DNA from: Pseudomonadota bacterium
GTDB lineage: Bacteria > Pseudomonadota > Alphaproteobacteria > Acetobacterales > Acetobacteraceae
NCBI GenBank assembly: GCA_021780935.1
Contig: JAJXXT010000096.1
Location: 1-29,485 of the forward strand
Direction: 5' to 3'
DNA: 29,485 nt
Within the stretch, counting starts at the first letter, position 1, and the number at the start of each line of letters is the position of its first letter. Shown in pieces: positions 6,411-14,248 of the stretch. The notes beneath the pieces are model-generated. The model saw only the letters and a list, made by a program, of their open reading frames with translations, had not been told where the DNA came from and did no database searches. The translations under genes were made by a program, and so were the position numbers.

Positions 6411-7646
6411 ATGAGCCCCGCGCTTCCCGGCATGCGCCGCGTGGCGACGGTGCTCGGCGCCTCGCAGCTCGTGGTCTATGGCTGCACCTATTACCTGCCG
6501 GCGGTGCTGGCGGGGCCGGCCGCGGCCGATCTCGGCGTCTCGCGCGCGGCGCTGCTCGGTGCCTTCTCCTGGGCACTGCTGGTGGCGGGGCTGGGCGCGC
6601 CGCTGGTCGGGCGGCGCATCGACCGGGCCGGCGGGCGCGGCGTGCTCGCGACCTCCTGCGCGGTGATGGCGGCGGGGCTGGTGCTGCTGGCGCTCTCGCA
6701 CGGCCTGGCGCTCTGGTACGCCGGCTGGATGGTGCTCGGCGCCGGCATGGCGCTCGGGCTCTATGACGCGGCATTCGCGACGATCGGCGTGCTGTTCGGC
6801 CATGAATCGGGGCGCGCGATCATGGGCGTGACCCTCATCGCGGGCTTTGCCAGCTCCGTGTTCTGGCCGCTCGGCTCGGCGCTGGAGGCGCGCTGGGGCT
6901 GGCGCGGCATGCTGTTCGCCTATGCCGCGCTGCTGCTGGCCGTGAATCTGCCGGCGATGCTGCTCGGCGTGCCGTTGGGCGTGCCGGCGGGAGCGACGCA
7001 TCAGCGTGGCAGCGTGGCCGATGACGATCATCCGCCGATCCCCCATCCGGGGCGGGCGCTGACGCTGCTGGCCATCTTCTTTACGCTGCGCTGGCTGATC
7101 ACCTCCGGCATCGCGGTGCTGATCCTGCGGTTGCTGGAGGGGCGCGGCCTGTCGCCGGCGCAGGCGGTGGGCGTCGCCGCCCTGCTCGGGCCCGGCCAGG
7201 TGCTGGGGCGGGTGGTGGAGTGGAGTGTCGCCAGGCGGGTGCGGCTGTTCACCCGGGCGCGGGCGGGCGCGCTGCTGATGCCCTTCGCGGCCCTGCTGCT
7301 GCTGCTGCCGGGCGTGGTGGCGGCCGGAGCCTTCGCGCTGCTCTACGGCATGAGCAACGGCATCCTCACCATCAACCGCGGCACGCTGCCGATGGCGCTG
7401 TTCGGCCGCGCCGGCTACGCGCAGCGCCTGGGATGGCTCGCGACGCCGGCGCTGCTGGCGCAGGCCGCCTCCCCGCCGCTCGCCGCCATGCTGCTCGCCG
7501 GCATCGCGGTGAAGGGGGTGATCGTGGTCGCGTCGCTGCTCGGTCTCGTCGCGGCGCTGTTCATGGTGCTTCTCGGACGAGCGGCGGATGGCCTCCCAGC
7601 GGCACCAGGTGCGACAGAAAGGTCTGGGCGCAGGCACGCCAGCTGA
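6411..7646 (+). CDS. Major facilitator superfamily transporter
   Basis: A 411-aa integral membrane protein with about 12 hydrophobic segments in two halves separated by a polar loop (residues about 195-220, rich in His, Asp and Pro). The loop between helices 2 and 3 reads GAPLVGRRIDRAGGRGVL, the MFS motif A type. Nothing indicates a specific substrate; proton-driven efflux or uptake of a small molecule is the family role. The chosen ATG 6411 follows directly on the 15-base repeats; ATG 6432 is a reasonable alternative. No strong ribosome site is present. The preceding acetyltransferase is on the same strand 58 bases away. The last 86 bases overlap the 3' end of the convergent glycosyltransferase gene, so the final residues (polar, Arg-rich) are encoded opposite another protein. 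Confidence 0.85.
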   Translation: MSPALPGMRRVATVLGASQLVVYGCTYYLPAVLAGPAAADLGVSRAALLGAFSWALLVAGLGAPLVGRRIDRAGGRGVLATSCAVMAAGLVLLALSHGLALWYAGWMVLGAGMALGLYDAAFATIGVLFGHESGRAIMGVTLIAGFASSVFWPLGSALEARWGWRGMLFAYAALLLAVNLPAMLLGVPLGVPAGATHQRGSVADDDHPPIPHPGRALTLLAIFFTLRWLITSGIAVLILRLLEGRGLSPAQAVGVAALLGPGQVLGRVVEWSVARRVRLFTRARAGALLMPFAALLLLLPGVVAAGAFALLYGMSNGILTINRGTLPMALFGRAGYAQRLGWLATPALLAQAASPPLAAMLLAGIAVKGVIVVASLLGLVAALFMVLLGRAADGLPAAPGATERSGRRHAS

Positions 7647-8682
7647 ACCGCTCGGCATGGGCGCGGCACGCGGCGCGGTCGCCCGCCAGCGCCGCCAGCG
7701 CCGCACGCCGCAGATCGCCGTCCACCGCGCCGACGCGGCCCGCGGCACCCGCCAGCACGTCGCGCGGGCCGGTCACGTCGTAGGCGGCGACCGGCGTGCC
7801 GCAGGCCAGTGCCTCCAGCAGCACCAGACCGAACGTGTCGGTGAGCGAGGGGAAGACGAACGCATCGGCGCCGGCATAGGCGCGCGCCAGCGCCGCCCCG
7901 CTGCGCGGGCCGGTGAAGGTCACCGCCGGATACTGCCGACGCAGCGCCGCGAGCTGCGGCCCGCCGCCCACCACCACCTTCGAGCCCGGCAGGTCGAGGT
8001 CGAGAAAGGAACGGATATTCTTCTCCACCGCGACGCGCCCGACATAGAGAAAGACTGGCCGCGGCAGGTCCCACGCCTCGCGCTCGGCGGGATGGAACAG
8101 CGCGAGGTCGACCCCGCGCGACCACGGCCGCAGATGGCGGAAGCCGCGCCCGGCGAGTTCCTCGCGCAGGCTCGGGGTCGCCACCATCATCCCCTGCCCC
8201 GCGCCGTGGAAGCGCCTGAGCCAGGCATAGACCGGCGCGGTGGAGAGGCCGGTCCGCGCGGCAATATATTCCGGAAACCGGGTGTGGAACGCGGTGGTGA
8301 AGGCGCAGCCGCGCCGGCGCGCCCAGGCCCGGGCGGCCAGGCCCAGCGGACCCTCCGTCGCGATATGCAGCGCGTCCGGCGCGAAGCTCTCGATGATGCG
8401 CGCGAGGCGCCGCCGTGGGAACAGCGAAAGGCGGATATCGGGATAGGTCGGGCAGGGAATGGTCGGAAACCGGTCGGGGCCGATCACCTCCACCGTGTGG
8501 CCCATCGCCAGCATCTCGGTGCGGATGGTGGCGAGCGTGCGCACCACGCCGTTGACCTGCGGCATCCACGCATCCGAAACGATCAGGATGCGCGCGGCAT
8601 CTGGCCCGACCGCGAGCAGGCGCGCGAAATGGTCCTCGGTGCTGGCCAGCGCGTCAGGCAGGTTGGGCCACCGCGGCCGCAT
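7561..8682 (-). CDS. GT4-family glycosyltransferase (GDP-mannose-dependent alpha-mannosyltransferase-like)
   Basis: A 373-aa GT-B fold glycosyltransferase of family GT4. The N-terminal domain has ILIVSDAWMPQVNGVVRTL (the substrate loop of this subgroup), LHIATEGPLG and FTTAFHTRFPEYI. The C-terminal donor domain has FLYVGRVAVEKNI, VVVGGGPQLA and ADAFVFPSLTDTFGLVLLEA with ALACGTPVAAYDV, the EX7E-type nucleotide-sugar site. Relatives include MgtA/PimB-like mannosyltransferases and alphaproteobacterial glycolipid glucuronosyl- or glucosyltransferases; donor and acceptor are uncertain. The start at 8682 overlaps the upstream phosphoesterase gene by 29 bases, and the 3' end overlaps the MFS gene by 86. 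Neighbouring LpxH-like and diacylglycerol-kinase-like genes suggest that the acceptor is a lipid such as diacylglycerol. Confidence 0.87.
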   Translation of the reverse strand: MRPRWPNLPDALASTEDHFARLLAVGPDAARILIVSDAWMPQVNGVVRTLATIRTEMLAMGHTVEVIGPDRFPTIPCPTYPDIRLSLFPRRRLARIIESFAPDALHIATEGPLGLAARAWARRRGCAFTTAFHTRFPEYIAARTGLSTAPVYAWLRRFHGAGQGMMVATPSLREELAGRGFRHLRPWSRGVDLALFHPAEREAWDLPRPVFLYVGRVAVEKNIRSFLDLDLPGSKVVVGGGPQLAALRRQYPAVTFTGPRSGAALARAYAGADAFVFPSLTDTFGLVLLEALACGTPVAAYDVTGPRDVLAGAAGRVGAVDGDLRRAALAALAGDRAACRAHAERFSWRACAQTFLSHLVPLGGHPPLVREAP

Positions 8683-9478
8683 CGGCCGGTTTCGGCGCGT
8701 GGAACGACAGGCGGTTCATCGCCGCCCAGTCCACCAGCTCAAGCCGGCCATCCATGTGTTCGACAAGTGCCGTGCAGCTCTCCACCCAGTCCCCATCGTT
8801 GATGTAGAGCACGCCGCCGACCTCGCGCATCTCGGCGTGGTGGATATGGCCGCACACCACGCCGTCGAAGCCGCGCCGGCGCGCCTCCGCCGCCAATGCG
8901 CTCTCGAAACGGTCGATCGCCTTGACCGCCTCCTTCACCTGGCGCTTGAGCCAGGCGGAGAGCGACCAGTACGGATAGCCGAGCCGCCGGCGCGCCGCGT
9001 TGAACCAGCGATTGACCACCAGGGCGGCGGTGTAGGCCCAGTCGCCGAGCAGGGCGAGGAACTTCGCGTAGCGCACGACGCTGTCAAACTCGTCGCCGTG
9101 CATGACCAGCAGCCGCCGACCAGCGGCGGTGACATGCTCCGCGTCACGCCGCAGGCGGATGCCCGCCACCTCCAGCCCCAGCGGCAGCCAGACGCGGAAC
9201 ATCTCGTCGTGGTTGCCGGGGATATAGGTGACCTGCGCGCCGCCGCGCGCGTGACGCAGGATCAGCCGCAGCACCTCGTCATGCGTCGCGTCCCAGTACC
9301 AGGAGCGCCGCAGCCGCCAGCCATCGATGATGTCGCCGACGAGGAACAGGTTCTGGCATGAGACGCGGCGGAGAAAATCGGCAAGAAAATCGCTGCGGCA
9401 GCCACGGGTGCCGAGATGCGTGTCCGAAATGAAAACGCTGCGGTACTGGACGACGTGCGACGCGGCGGGAGCGTTCAT
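8654..9478 (-). CDS. UDP-2,3-diacylglucosamine diphosphatase-like metallophosphoesterase (LpxH family)
   Basis: A 274-aa calcineurin-fold phosphoesterase. The metal-binding motifs are complete: SDTHLG (Asp19, His21), VGDIIDGW (Asp49), PGNHDE (Asn89-His90-Asp91), MHGDEFD, and CGHIHHAEMR, followed by NDGDWVE. The order and the GDIIDGW and HGDEFD blocks match LpxH-like enzymes, which cleave UDP-2,3-diacylglucosamine to lipid X and UMP. A long basic helical insert (about residues 125-175) resembles the longer LpxH-like proteins often found outside the lpx cluster. Because it overlaps a GT4 gene and faces a lipid kinase, it may serve glycolipid metabolism rather than lipid A. I used ATG 9478, which sits at good spacing after GAGGCG; GTG 9484 is in frame. 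Confidence 0.85.
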   Translation of the reverse strand: MNAPAASHVVQYRSVFISDTHLGTRGCRSDFLADFLRRVSCQNLFLVGDIIDGWRLRRSWYWDATHDEVLRLILRHARGGAQVTYIPGNHDEMFRVWLPLGLEVAGIRLRRDAEHVTAAGRRLLVMHGDEFDSVVRYAKFLALLGDWAYTAALVVNRWFNAARRRLGYPYWSLSAWLKRQVKEAVKAIDRFESALAAEARRRGFDGVVCGHIHHAEMREVGGVLYINDGDWVESCTALVEHMDGRLELVDWAAMNRLSFHAPKPADAAAVAQPA

Positions 9479-9742
9479 GGTCACCGCCTCATGACGCTGC
9501 TTCCGCCTCTTTGCACGTGACGTTTGAATGACCCGTGAGGAGCCGTGGCCAGCGCGCTGAAATCACAGACTTGCCACGAGATCGTCATCGAATCGAAACA
9601 ACGACCAGCGATCCTGGCGTCTTTCGCAGAAACATTCGCCAGGGCTTCCGCCGATCCTCCCGCGCCGCCGTCTTGGCGCGGGGTTGCACCCGACCCCTCG
9701 ATCCCCCGGGATCGGCCACTGCCGGAGGCTTCCGCCGGACCC
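9479..9742. other. Divergent intergenic region between the LpxH-like and lipid kinase genes
   Basis: An open frame runs through this stretch into the lipid kinase from GTG 9545, preceded by GAGGAG at very short spacing. However, its third codon positions are far less GC-biased than in the real genes, its second half is Pro/Ser/Ala-rich, and the residues match nothing expected. I read it as non-coding, most likely holding the promoters of both divergent genes. No clear promoter hexamers or hairpin were found. Confidence 0.4.
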
Positions 9743-10618
9743 ATGCCCGCGATGATCGTCGTCTTCAACCCGACCGCCGGACGCAGGCGCGTACGCCTGC
9801 TCTGGCGGGTGGTGGATGTGCTGGCGGAGAACGGCGTGCGGGTGGCGATCGAGCGCACCGATTCGCCGGGACATGCCGAGCGCCTCGCGCGCGATGCCGT
9901 CCGCTGCGGCGCCGCCCTGGTGGTCGCCGCCGGCGGCGATGGCACGATCGCCGAGGTCGCCAACGGGCTTGCGGGCAGCAACACGCGGCTCGGCATCATT
10001 CCACTCGGGACCGCGAACGTGCTGGCGCGCGAGCTTGGCCTATCCTTCGCGCCTCGCGCGGTCGCGGCGGCACTGGCATTCGGCCGCACGCGGCGGATCA
10101 TTCCGGGGATCGCGCGCATGACGGGCGGTGAGCGGCTGTTCGTGCAGATGGTCGGCGCCGGGTTCGACGCCGCGGTCGTGCACAATCTGCCGATCCCGCT
10201 CAAGCGGATGGTCGGTCGCGGCGCGTATGTGCTGCAATCGCTGCGCGAGGCCGGGCGCTATCGCTTCGCGCCGATCCGCCTCACACTCGACGGCGCGCCG
10301 GCCGAGGCCGGCAGCGTCATCGTCACGAAGGGGCGGCTCTATGGCGGCCCGTTCCTGCTGGCGCCGGACGCGAGCCCGGCACAGGCCGGCTTCACCGTTG
10401 CCTTATTCGAACGTTCCGGCCCGCTCGCGGCACTCGCCTATGGCGCGGCGCTGCCGCTCGACCTGCTGCCCGCGATGCCGGGGCTGCGCCTCGCCCGGGC
10501 CGCGGCCGTCGAGATCCTCTCGCCGAGCGTGCCAACCCAGACGGATGGCGACCCGACCGGCATGACGCCGATCCGTATCACCGATGCGCTGGCACCGATC
10601 GAGGTGGTGGTCGGGTAG
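9743..10618 (+). CDS. Diacylglycerol kinase-family lipid kinase
   Basis: A 291-aa protein of the DAGK catalytic/YegS superfamily. It opens with MIVVFNPTAGRRR, the usual first strand and phosphate loop, and has the nucleotide-binding GGDGTIAEVANGL (Gly64-Thr68), then LGIIPLGTANVLARELGL, VQMVGAGFDAAVV and a C-terminal DGDPTG segment that folds back on the kinase site. Members phosphorylate diacylglycerol, sphingoid bases or phosphatidylglycerol from ATP; the specific lipid is not predictable. I chose ATG 9743 because the family begins there. A longer GTG 9545 start is possible but codon use argues against it. Transcription diverges from the LpxH-like and GT4 genes, suggesting a shared role in membrane lipid or glycolipid turnover. 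It converges on the Tim44-domain gene with a 20-base gap. Confidence 0.88.
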   Translation: MPAMIVVFNPTAGRRRVRLLWRVVDVLAENGVRVAIERTDSPGHAERLARDAVRCGAALVVAAGGDGTIAEVANGLAGSNTRLGIIPLGTANVLARELGLSFAPRAVAAALAFGRTRRIIPGIARMTGGERLFVQMVGAGFDAAVVHNLPIPLKRMVGRGAYVLQSLREAGRYRFAPIRLTLDGAPAEAGSVIVTKGRLYGGPFLLAPDASPAQAGFTVALFERSGPLAALAYGAALPLDLLPAMPGLRLARAAAVEILSPSVPTQTDGDPTGMTPIRITDALAPIEVVVG

Positions 10619-10638
10619 GCGCCGCCCCAGCCGAGGCT

Positions 10639-11541
10639 TCAGCCGGCCTGCTGGATGGCGGACAGAACCCAGGCACCACCCGCCGCGTCCCCGCCCGGGC
10701 GACGCAGAAAGGTCCACAGCTCGGTCGCCTGGACATGCTCGCCCGGCGCGCCATCGACCACCCGCCCGGTGGCGTCGCGCGTGACATCGACCATCGAAAA
10801 GCGCATCGCCACGGTGGCGAAATCGGCGGCGTTCTCGCGCCAGGCCTCGGCCAGATCGCCCTGCAGCAGCCGCAGCTCCGAGACCTCGTTGCGCAGCCCC
10901 CGCGCGCTCAGCTCCTGGAGTTGCTGGGCGAAGATCGCGGCCATGTCCGGCGTGGTGAGGCGTTGCAGCGCCATCATGTCGGCGGCACTCCACGCCGCCT
11001 GGACCTGGTGCAGCGTGGCCTCGAATTGCTGAAAATCCTCGGGCTGCAGCGCCAGCGTCGCGGCCGCGGCCGGTGGCGGCGCGTAGGTCATGCCGCCGCT
11101 CATCGCCCGCGGCGCCATGCCGCCGCCGGCCAGGGTGCCAGCGCCGGCGAACCGCCGCACCAGCCAGCGCACCACGAGCACGATGAGCAGAATCTGGATC
11201 AACAGGCCGACCACGCCGCCAATGCCGTGCATGGCCCCGAAGAAGCCATGGCCCAGTAGCATCCCGGCGAGGCCGGCGCCGATCAGCCCGCCCATGATGC
11301 CACGCATCATCCCCGGGCCACGAAAGCCGGGAGCACCATAGGGCGCGCGACCATAGGGTGGCGCCGATCCGAGCGGTGCGGCGTAACCGGGCGCGGTACG
11401 GGTTGCCGGCGGCACTATTGTGGTGCGCGCGCCACGGCCGCCGAAGGAGAGGCCACGGCCCGCGCGCGCCTGGGCGACCGCGGGGGTCAGCGCCAGCACC
11501 AGGATCAACAAAAGAGCCGCAAGCCGCGCCAGACTCCGCAT
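10639..11541 (-). CDS. Tim44-like domain protein with signal peptide and membrane segments
   Basis: A 300-aa protein. Residues 1-26 form a signal peptide (basic start, Leu-rich core, TPAVAQARA cleavage region). A Gly/Pro/Arg-rich low-complexity stretch follows (to about residue 90), then a Gly-rich hydrophobic segment and a strong membrane helix (GLLIQILLIVLVVRW), then an Ala/Pro linker. The last about 130 residues form a Tim44/MRPL45-like domain (LQPEDFQQFEATLHQVQAAW through VQATELWTFLRR). Bacterial Tim44-domain proteins of this type are poorly characterised; in mitochondria Tim44 docks the import motor. I chose ATG 11541, where the signal peptide begins; an ATG at 11577 would spoil it. Both flanking genes are separate units, so context says little. 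Confidence 0.8.
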   Translation of the reverse strand: MRSLARLAALLLILVLALTPAVAQARAGRGLSFGGRGARTTIVPPATRTAPGYAAPLGSAPPYGRAPYGAPGFRGPGMMRGIMGGLIGAGLAGMLLGHGFFGAMHGIGGVVGLLIQILLIVLVVRWLVRRFAGAGTLAGGGMAPRAMSGGMTYAPPPAAAATLALQPEDFQQFEATLHQVQAAWSAADMMALQRLTTPDMAAIFAQQLQELSARGLRNEVSELRLLQGDLAEAWRENAADFATVAMRFSMVDVTRDATGRVVDGAPGEHVQATELWTFLRRPGGDAAGGAWVLSAIQQAG

Positions 11542-11600
11542 GGCGGCGATATGGTGGGGCAGGCACATCCGTTCCATCCCCGGCCGGACCGTGCGGTCGG

Positions 11601-12953
11601 TCAGGCGCCGGCCATGGTCATGCCATCAACGCGCAGGGTCGGCGCATCGACACCGCGCCGGAACCGCAGGTCGTCCGCCGGCGTGAGCGAGAGGAACATG
11701 TCGCGCAGATGCCCGGCGATGGTGATCTCGGCCACCGGCTCCGCCAGCTCGCCATGGCGGATCATGAAGCCGGCGGCGCCGCGGCTGTAATCGCCGGTGA
11801 GCCCGTTGACGCCCATGCCGATCATTTCCGTGACGTAAAGACCCTCCGCGATGTCGGCCATCAGGGCCGCCGGCGAGACCGTGCCCGCGGCCATGAACAG
11901 GTTGGAGGTGCCGGGCGAGGGCGGACCACTGGTGCCGCGCGCGGCACTGCCGGTGCTGGCGAGCCCCAGCTGGCGCGCGCTGCGACTGTCCAGAACCCAG
12001 CTGCGCAGCACGCCGTCCTCGACCAGCGCCAGCGCGCGCGTGGGCACGCCCTCGCCGTCGAACAGCCGCGAGCGCAGGCCGCGGCGGCGGCGCGGGTCGT
12101 CGTGGATGGCGATGCCGGGCGAGAAGACGCGCGTGCCCATCGCGTCCTTGAGAAACGTGGTGCCGCGGGCGACCGACGCGCCGTTGATCGCGCCGGCGAA
12201 ATGGCCCAGCAGCGAGCCCGCGACCCGCGGGTCGAACACCACCGGCAGTTTCGCGGTTCGCGGCCGCGCGGGGTTGAGCCGGCGCACCGCGCGTTCCGCC
12301 GCCTGGCGGCCGATCGTCTCCGGCGCGTCGAGGTCGGCGGCATGCACCGTGCCATGCGAGGCATAATCGCGCTGCATCGCCGTGCCACCGCCCGCCAGCA
12401 CGGCGGCCGACAGGGAGTGAGAGGTGCGTCGCGTCCGGCCGGAGAAACCGGCGGAGGTGACGAACACGGCCTCGCTGCGCCCCCAGCCGGCGGACGCGCC
12501 CTCGGAGTTGGTGACACCCTGGACGGCCATCGCCGCCGCCTCGGCCGCCAGCGCGCGCGCGGCGAGCTCGGCCGCATCCGGCTCCACGGGATCGACGAGG
12601 TCGAGCGTGTCCGCATCCGGCGCCCGCGCGGCGTCTGCGAGGCCCGCGAACGGGTCCTCGGGCAGCACGCGCGCCATCGCCGCCGCACGCTCGGCAAGGG
12701 AAGCGAACTGTCCGGGTTCGATGCTGGTCGCCGAGACGATCGCCGAGCGTCGGCCGATGAAGAGGCGCAGGCCGAGATCGGTACTTTCCGAGCGCTCGAC
12801 ATGCTCGGTCTTGCCGAGCCGGCACTCCGCCTGCAGCGCCTGGGCGATGACAAGCACGGCGTCCGCGGCATCGGCCCCGGCCTGGCGGGCAGCGGCGACG
12901 AGATCGCCGAGTAGGGCCAGATGGTCGGTGGCGGCAGGATCGGGTCGGGTCAC
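11601..12953 (-). CDS. PmbA/TldE-family protease
   Basis: A 450-aa member of the TldD/PmbA family, whose TldD-TldE heterodimer degrades unfolded peptides and matures some modified peptides; the TldD subunit carries the zinc site. The TldD-type HExxxH motif is absent, which assigns this to the PmbA/TldE side. Visible family blocks are VTNSEGASAGW, GRTRRTSHSLSAAVL, VVFDPRVAGSLLGHFAGAIN, SPGIAIHDDP, FDGEGVPTRALALVEDGVL and NGLTGDYSRGAAGF at the C-terminus. The GTG start at 12953 overlaps the M16 peptidase stop as GTGA. The frame is open much further upstream, but inside the M16 gene. It is the third gene of a thrC, M16 peptidase, PmbA run, probably translationally coupled. A TldD partner is not in the window. 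Confidence 0.87.
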   Translation of the reverse strand: MTRPDPAATDHLALLGDLVAAARQAGADAADAVLVIAQALQAECRLGKTEHVERSESTDLGLRLFIGRRSAIVSATSIEPGQFASLAERAAAMARVLPEDPFAGLADAARAPDADTLDLVDPVEPDAAELAARALAAEAAAMAVQGVTNSEGASAGWGRSEAVFVTSAGFSGRTRRTSHSLSAAVLAGGGTAMQRDYASHGTVHAADLDAPETIGRQAAERAVRRLNPARPRTAKLPVVFDPRVAGSLLGHFAGAINGASVARGTTFLKDAMGTRVFSPGIAIHDDPRRRRGLRSRLFDGEGVPTRALALVEDGVLRSWVLDSRSARQLGLASTGSAARGTSGPPSPGTSNLFMAAGTVSPAALMADIAEGLYVTEMIGMGVNGLTGDYSRGAAGFMIRHGELAEPVAEITIAGHLRDMFLSLTPADDLRFRRGVDAPTLRVDGMTMAGA

Positions 12954-14248
12954 GCCGCGAGCTGTTCCACGATATCGGAAAGCGCGGGAACGCGGCTCGC
13001 CGGGCCCATCGTGGCGAGCGTCGGCCGGGCGCGGAACAGGCGGCGCGCGGCACGGCCGATATCCTCGGTGGTGACGGCGGCGATCCGCGCGACCGTCTCG
13101 GCGGCTGGTACGGCGCGGCCGAACACCTGCCATTGCCGGGCAAGCTGCTCGCACCGGCTGCCGGTGCTCTCGAGCGACATCAACAGGCTTGCCTTCACCT
13201 GCGCGCGGGCGCGGGCGAGTTCCACCTCTGTCACGTCGCGCTGCACGCGGCCGAGCTGTTCCAGCACCACCGGCACCAGCTCCGCCGCCTCGCTCTCGCC
13301 GGTGCCGGCGTAGATCGCGAACAGGCCGGAATCGATCGCCGGCGCGGAGTAGGAATAGATCGAGTAGACGAGGCCGCGCTTCTCCCGCACCTCCTGGAAC
13401 AGGCGCGAGGACATGCCGCCGCCGAGCAGCGTGGAGAGCAGCATCACCGGGTAGAAATCGGGGTCGGCATAGGCGACCGAGGGGAAACCCAGCACCAGAT
13501 GCACCTGGTCGAGGTCGCGCGCCTCGCGGAACTCGCCGCCGGCATAGGTGGCGGGCAGCGGCGCCGGCGCCGGGTCGCGCGGCAGGTCGGCGAAATGCCG
13601 CTCCGCGAGCGCCAGCACCGTCTCGTGCTCGAGGTTGCCGGCGGCCGCAACCACGGTGTTGGCGGCGGCGTAGTGGCGGCGCATGTAGCCGGTGAGCGAC
13701 GCGCGCTTCATGCCGCGGATCAGCTCCTCGGTGCCCAGCACCGGCCGGCCCATCGGCTGGTCCGGATAGGCGGTGGCCTGGAAATGGTCGAACACGATAT
13801 CGTCCGGCGTGTCGTTGGCCTGGCCGATCTCCTGCAGGATGACGCCGCGCTCGCGCTCCAGCTCATCGGGGGCGAAGGTGGAGTGGCACAGGATATCGCC
13901 CACGATATCGGCGCCGAGCGCCAAGTCTTCCTTCAGCAGCTTCACGTAATAGGCGGTCTGCTCGCGTGCGGTGTAGGCGTTGATGTGCCCGCCCACCGCC
14001 TCGACCTCCTCGGCGATGGCGGCCGCGCTGCGCCGCTCCGTGCCCTTGAAGGCCATGTGTTCGAGGAAATGCGAGACGCCGTTCTCCACCGCCGCCTCAT
14101 GGCGGGTGCCGGTCGCGACATAGGCGCCGATGGAGACCGTCTCGACCCGCTCCATGCGTTCGGTAATGACGGTGAGGCCGGACGGCAGATGGCTGACGCG
14201 GACGGCGCCCCCATCCACGGGGCTGGTATCCGTCGGAGGCGGGTTCAT
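12950..14248 (-). CDS. M16-family zinc metallopeptidase (processing-peptidase-like)
   Basis: A 432-aa single-chain M16B peptidase resembling the beta subunit of mitochondrial processing peptidase. The inverted zinc motif HFLEH (His60, Glu63, His64) is intact, and the downstream acidic ligand lies in the ELERERGVILQEI block (residues about 129-141). GHINAYTAREQTAYYVK and the C-terminal R/Y active-site element EKRGLVYSIYSYSA are also present. It has the normal length for the short alphaproteobacterial form and no signal peptide, so it is probably cytoplasmic. It overlaps thrC by four bases at its start and the PmbA gene by four at its end. The thrC-M16 pairing recurs in alphaproteobacteria, though no functional link with threonine synthesis is established. 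Confidence 0.92.
   Translation of the reverse strand: MNPPPTDTSPVDGGAVRVSHLPSGLTVITERMERVETVSIGAYVATGTRHEAAVENGVSHFLEHMAFKGTERRSAAAIAEEVEAVGGHINAYTAREQTAYYVKLLKEDLALGADIVGDILCHSTFAPDELERERGVILQEIGQANDTPDDIVFDHFQATAYPDQPMGRPVLGTEELIRGMKRASLTGYMRRHYAAANTVVAAAGNLEHETVLALAERHFADLPRDPAPAPLPATYAGGEFREARDLDQVHLVLGFPSVAYADPDFYPVMLLSTLLGGGMSSRLFQEVREKRGLVYSIYSYSAPAIDSGLFAIYAGTGESEAAELVPVVLEQLGRVQRDVTEVELARARAQVKASLLMSLESTGSRCEQLARQWQVFGRAVPAAETVARIAAVTTEDIGRAARRLFRARPTLATMGPASRVPALSDIVEQLAA

Noticed and set aside
4046..6433. A 795-codon open frame on the minus strand, and similar very long frames at 6138-7748 and 16841-19990.
   Set aside because: They run antisense to or out of frame with well-identified genes, are extremely rich in Arg, Gly, Ala, Pro and His, and show no motifs. 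Very high GC makes stop codons rare, so such frames are expected.
9545..9742. N-terminal extension of the lipid kinase from GTG 9545.
   Set aside because: Third-position GC is much lower than in the rest of the gene, the residues are Pro/Ser/Ala-rich without family similarity, and the family starts at the MIVVFNPTAG block. GAGGAG lies too close to the GTG.
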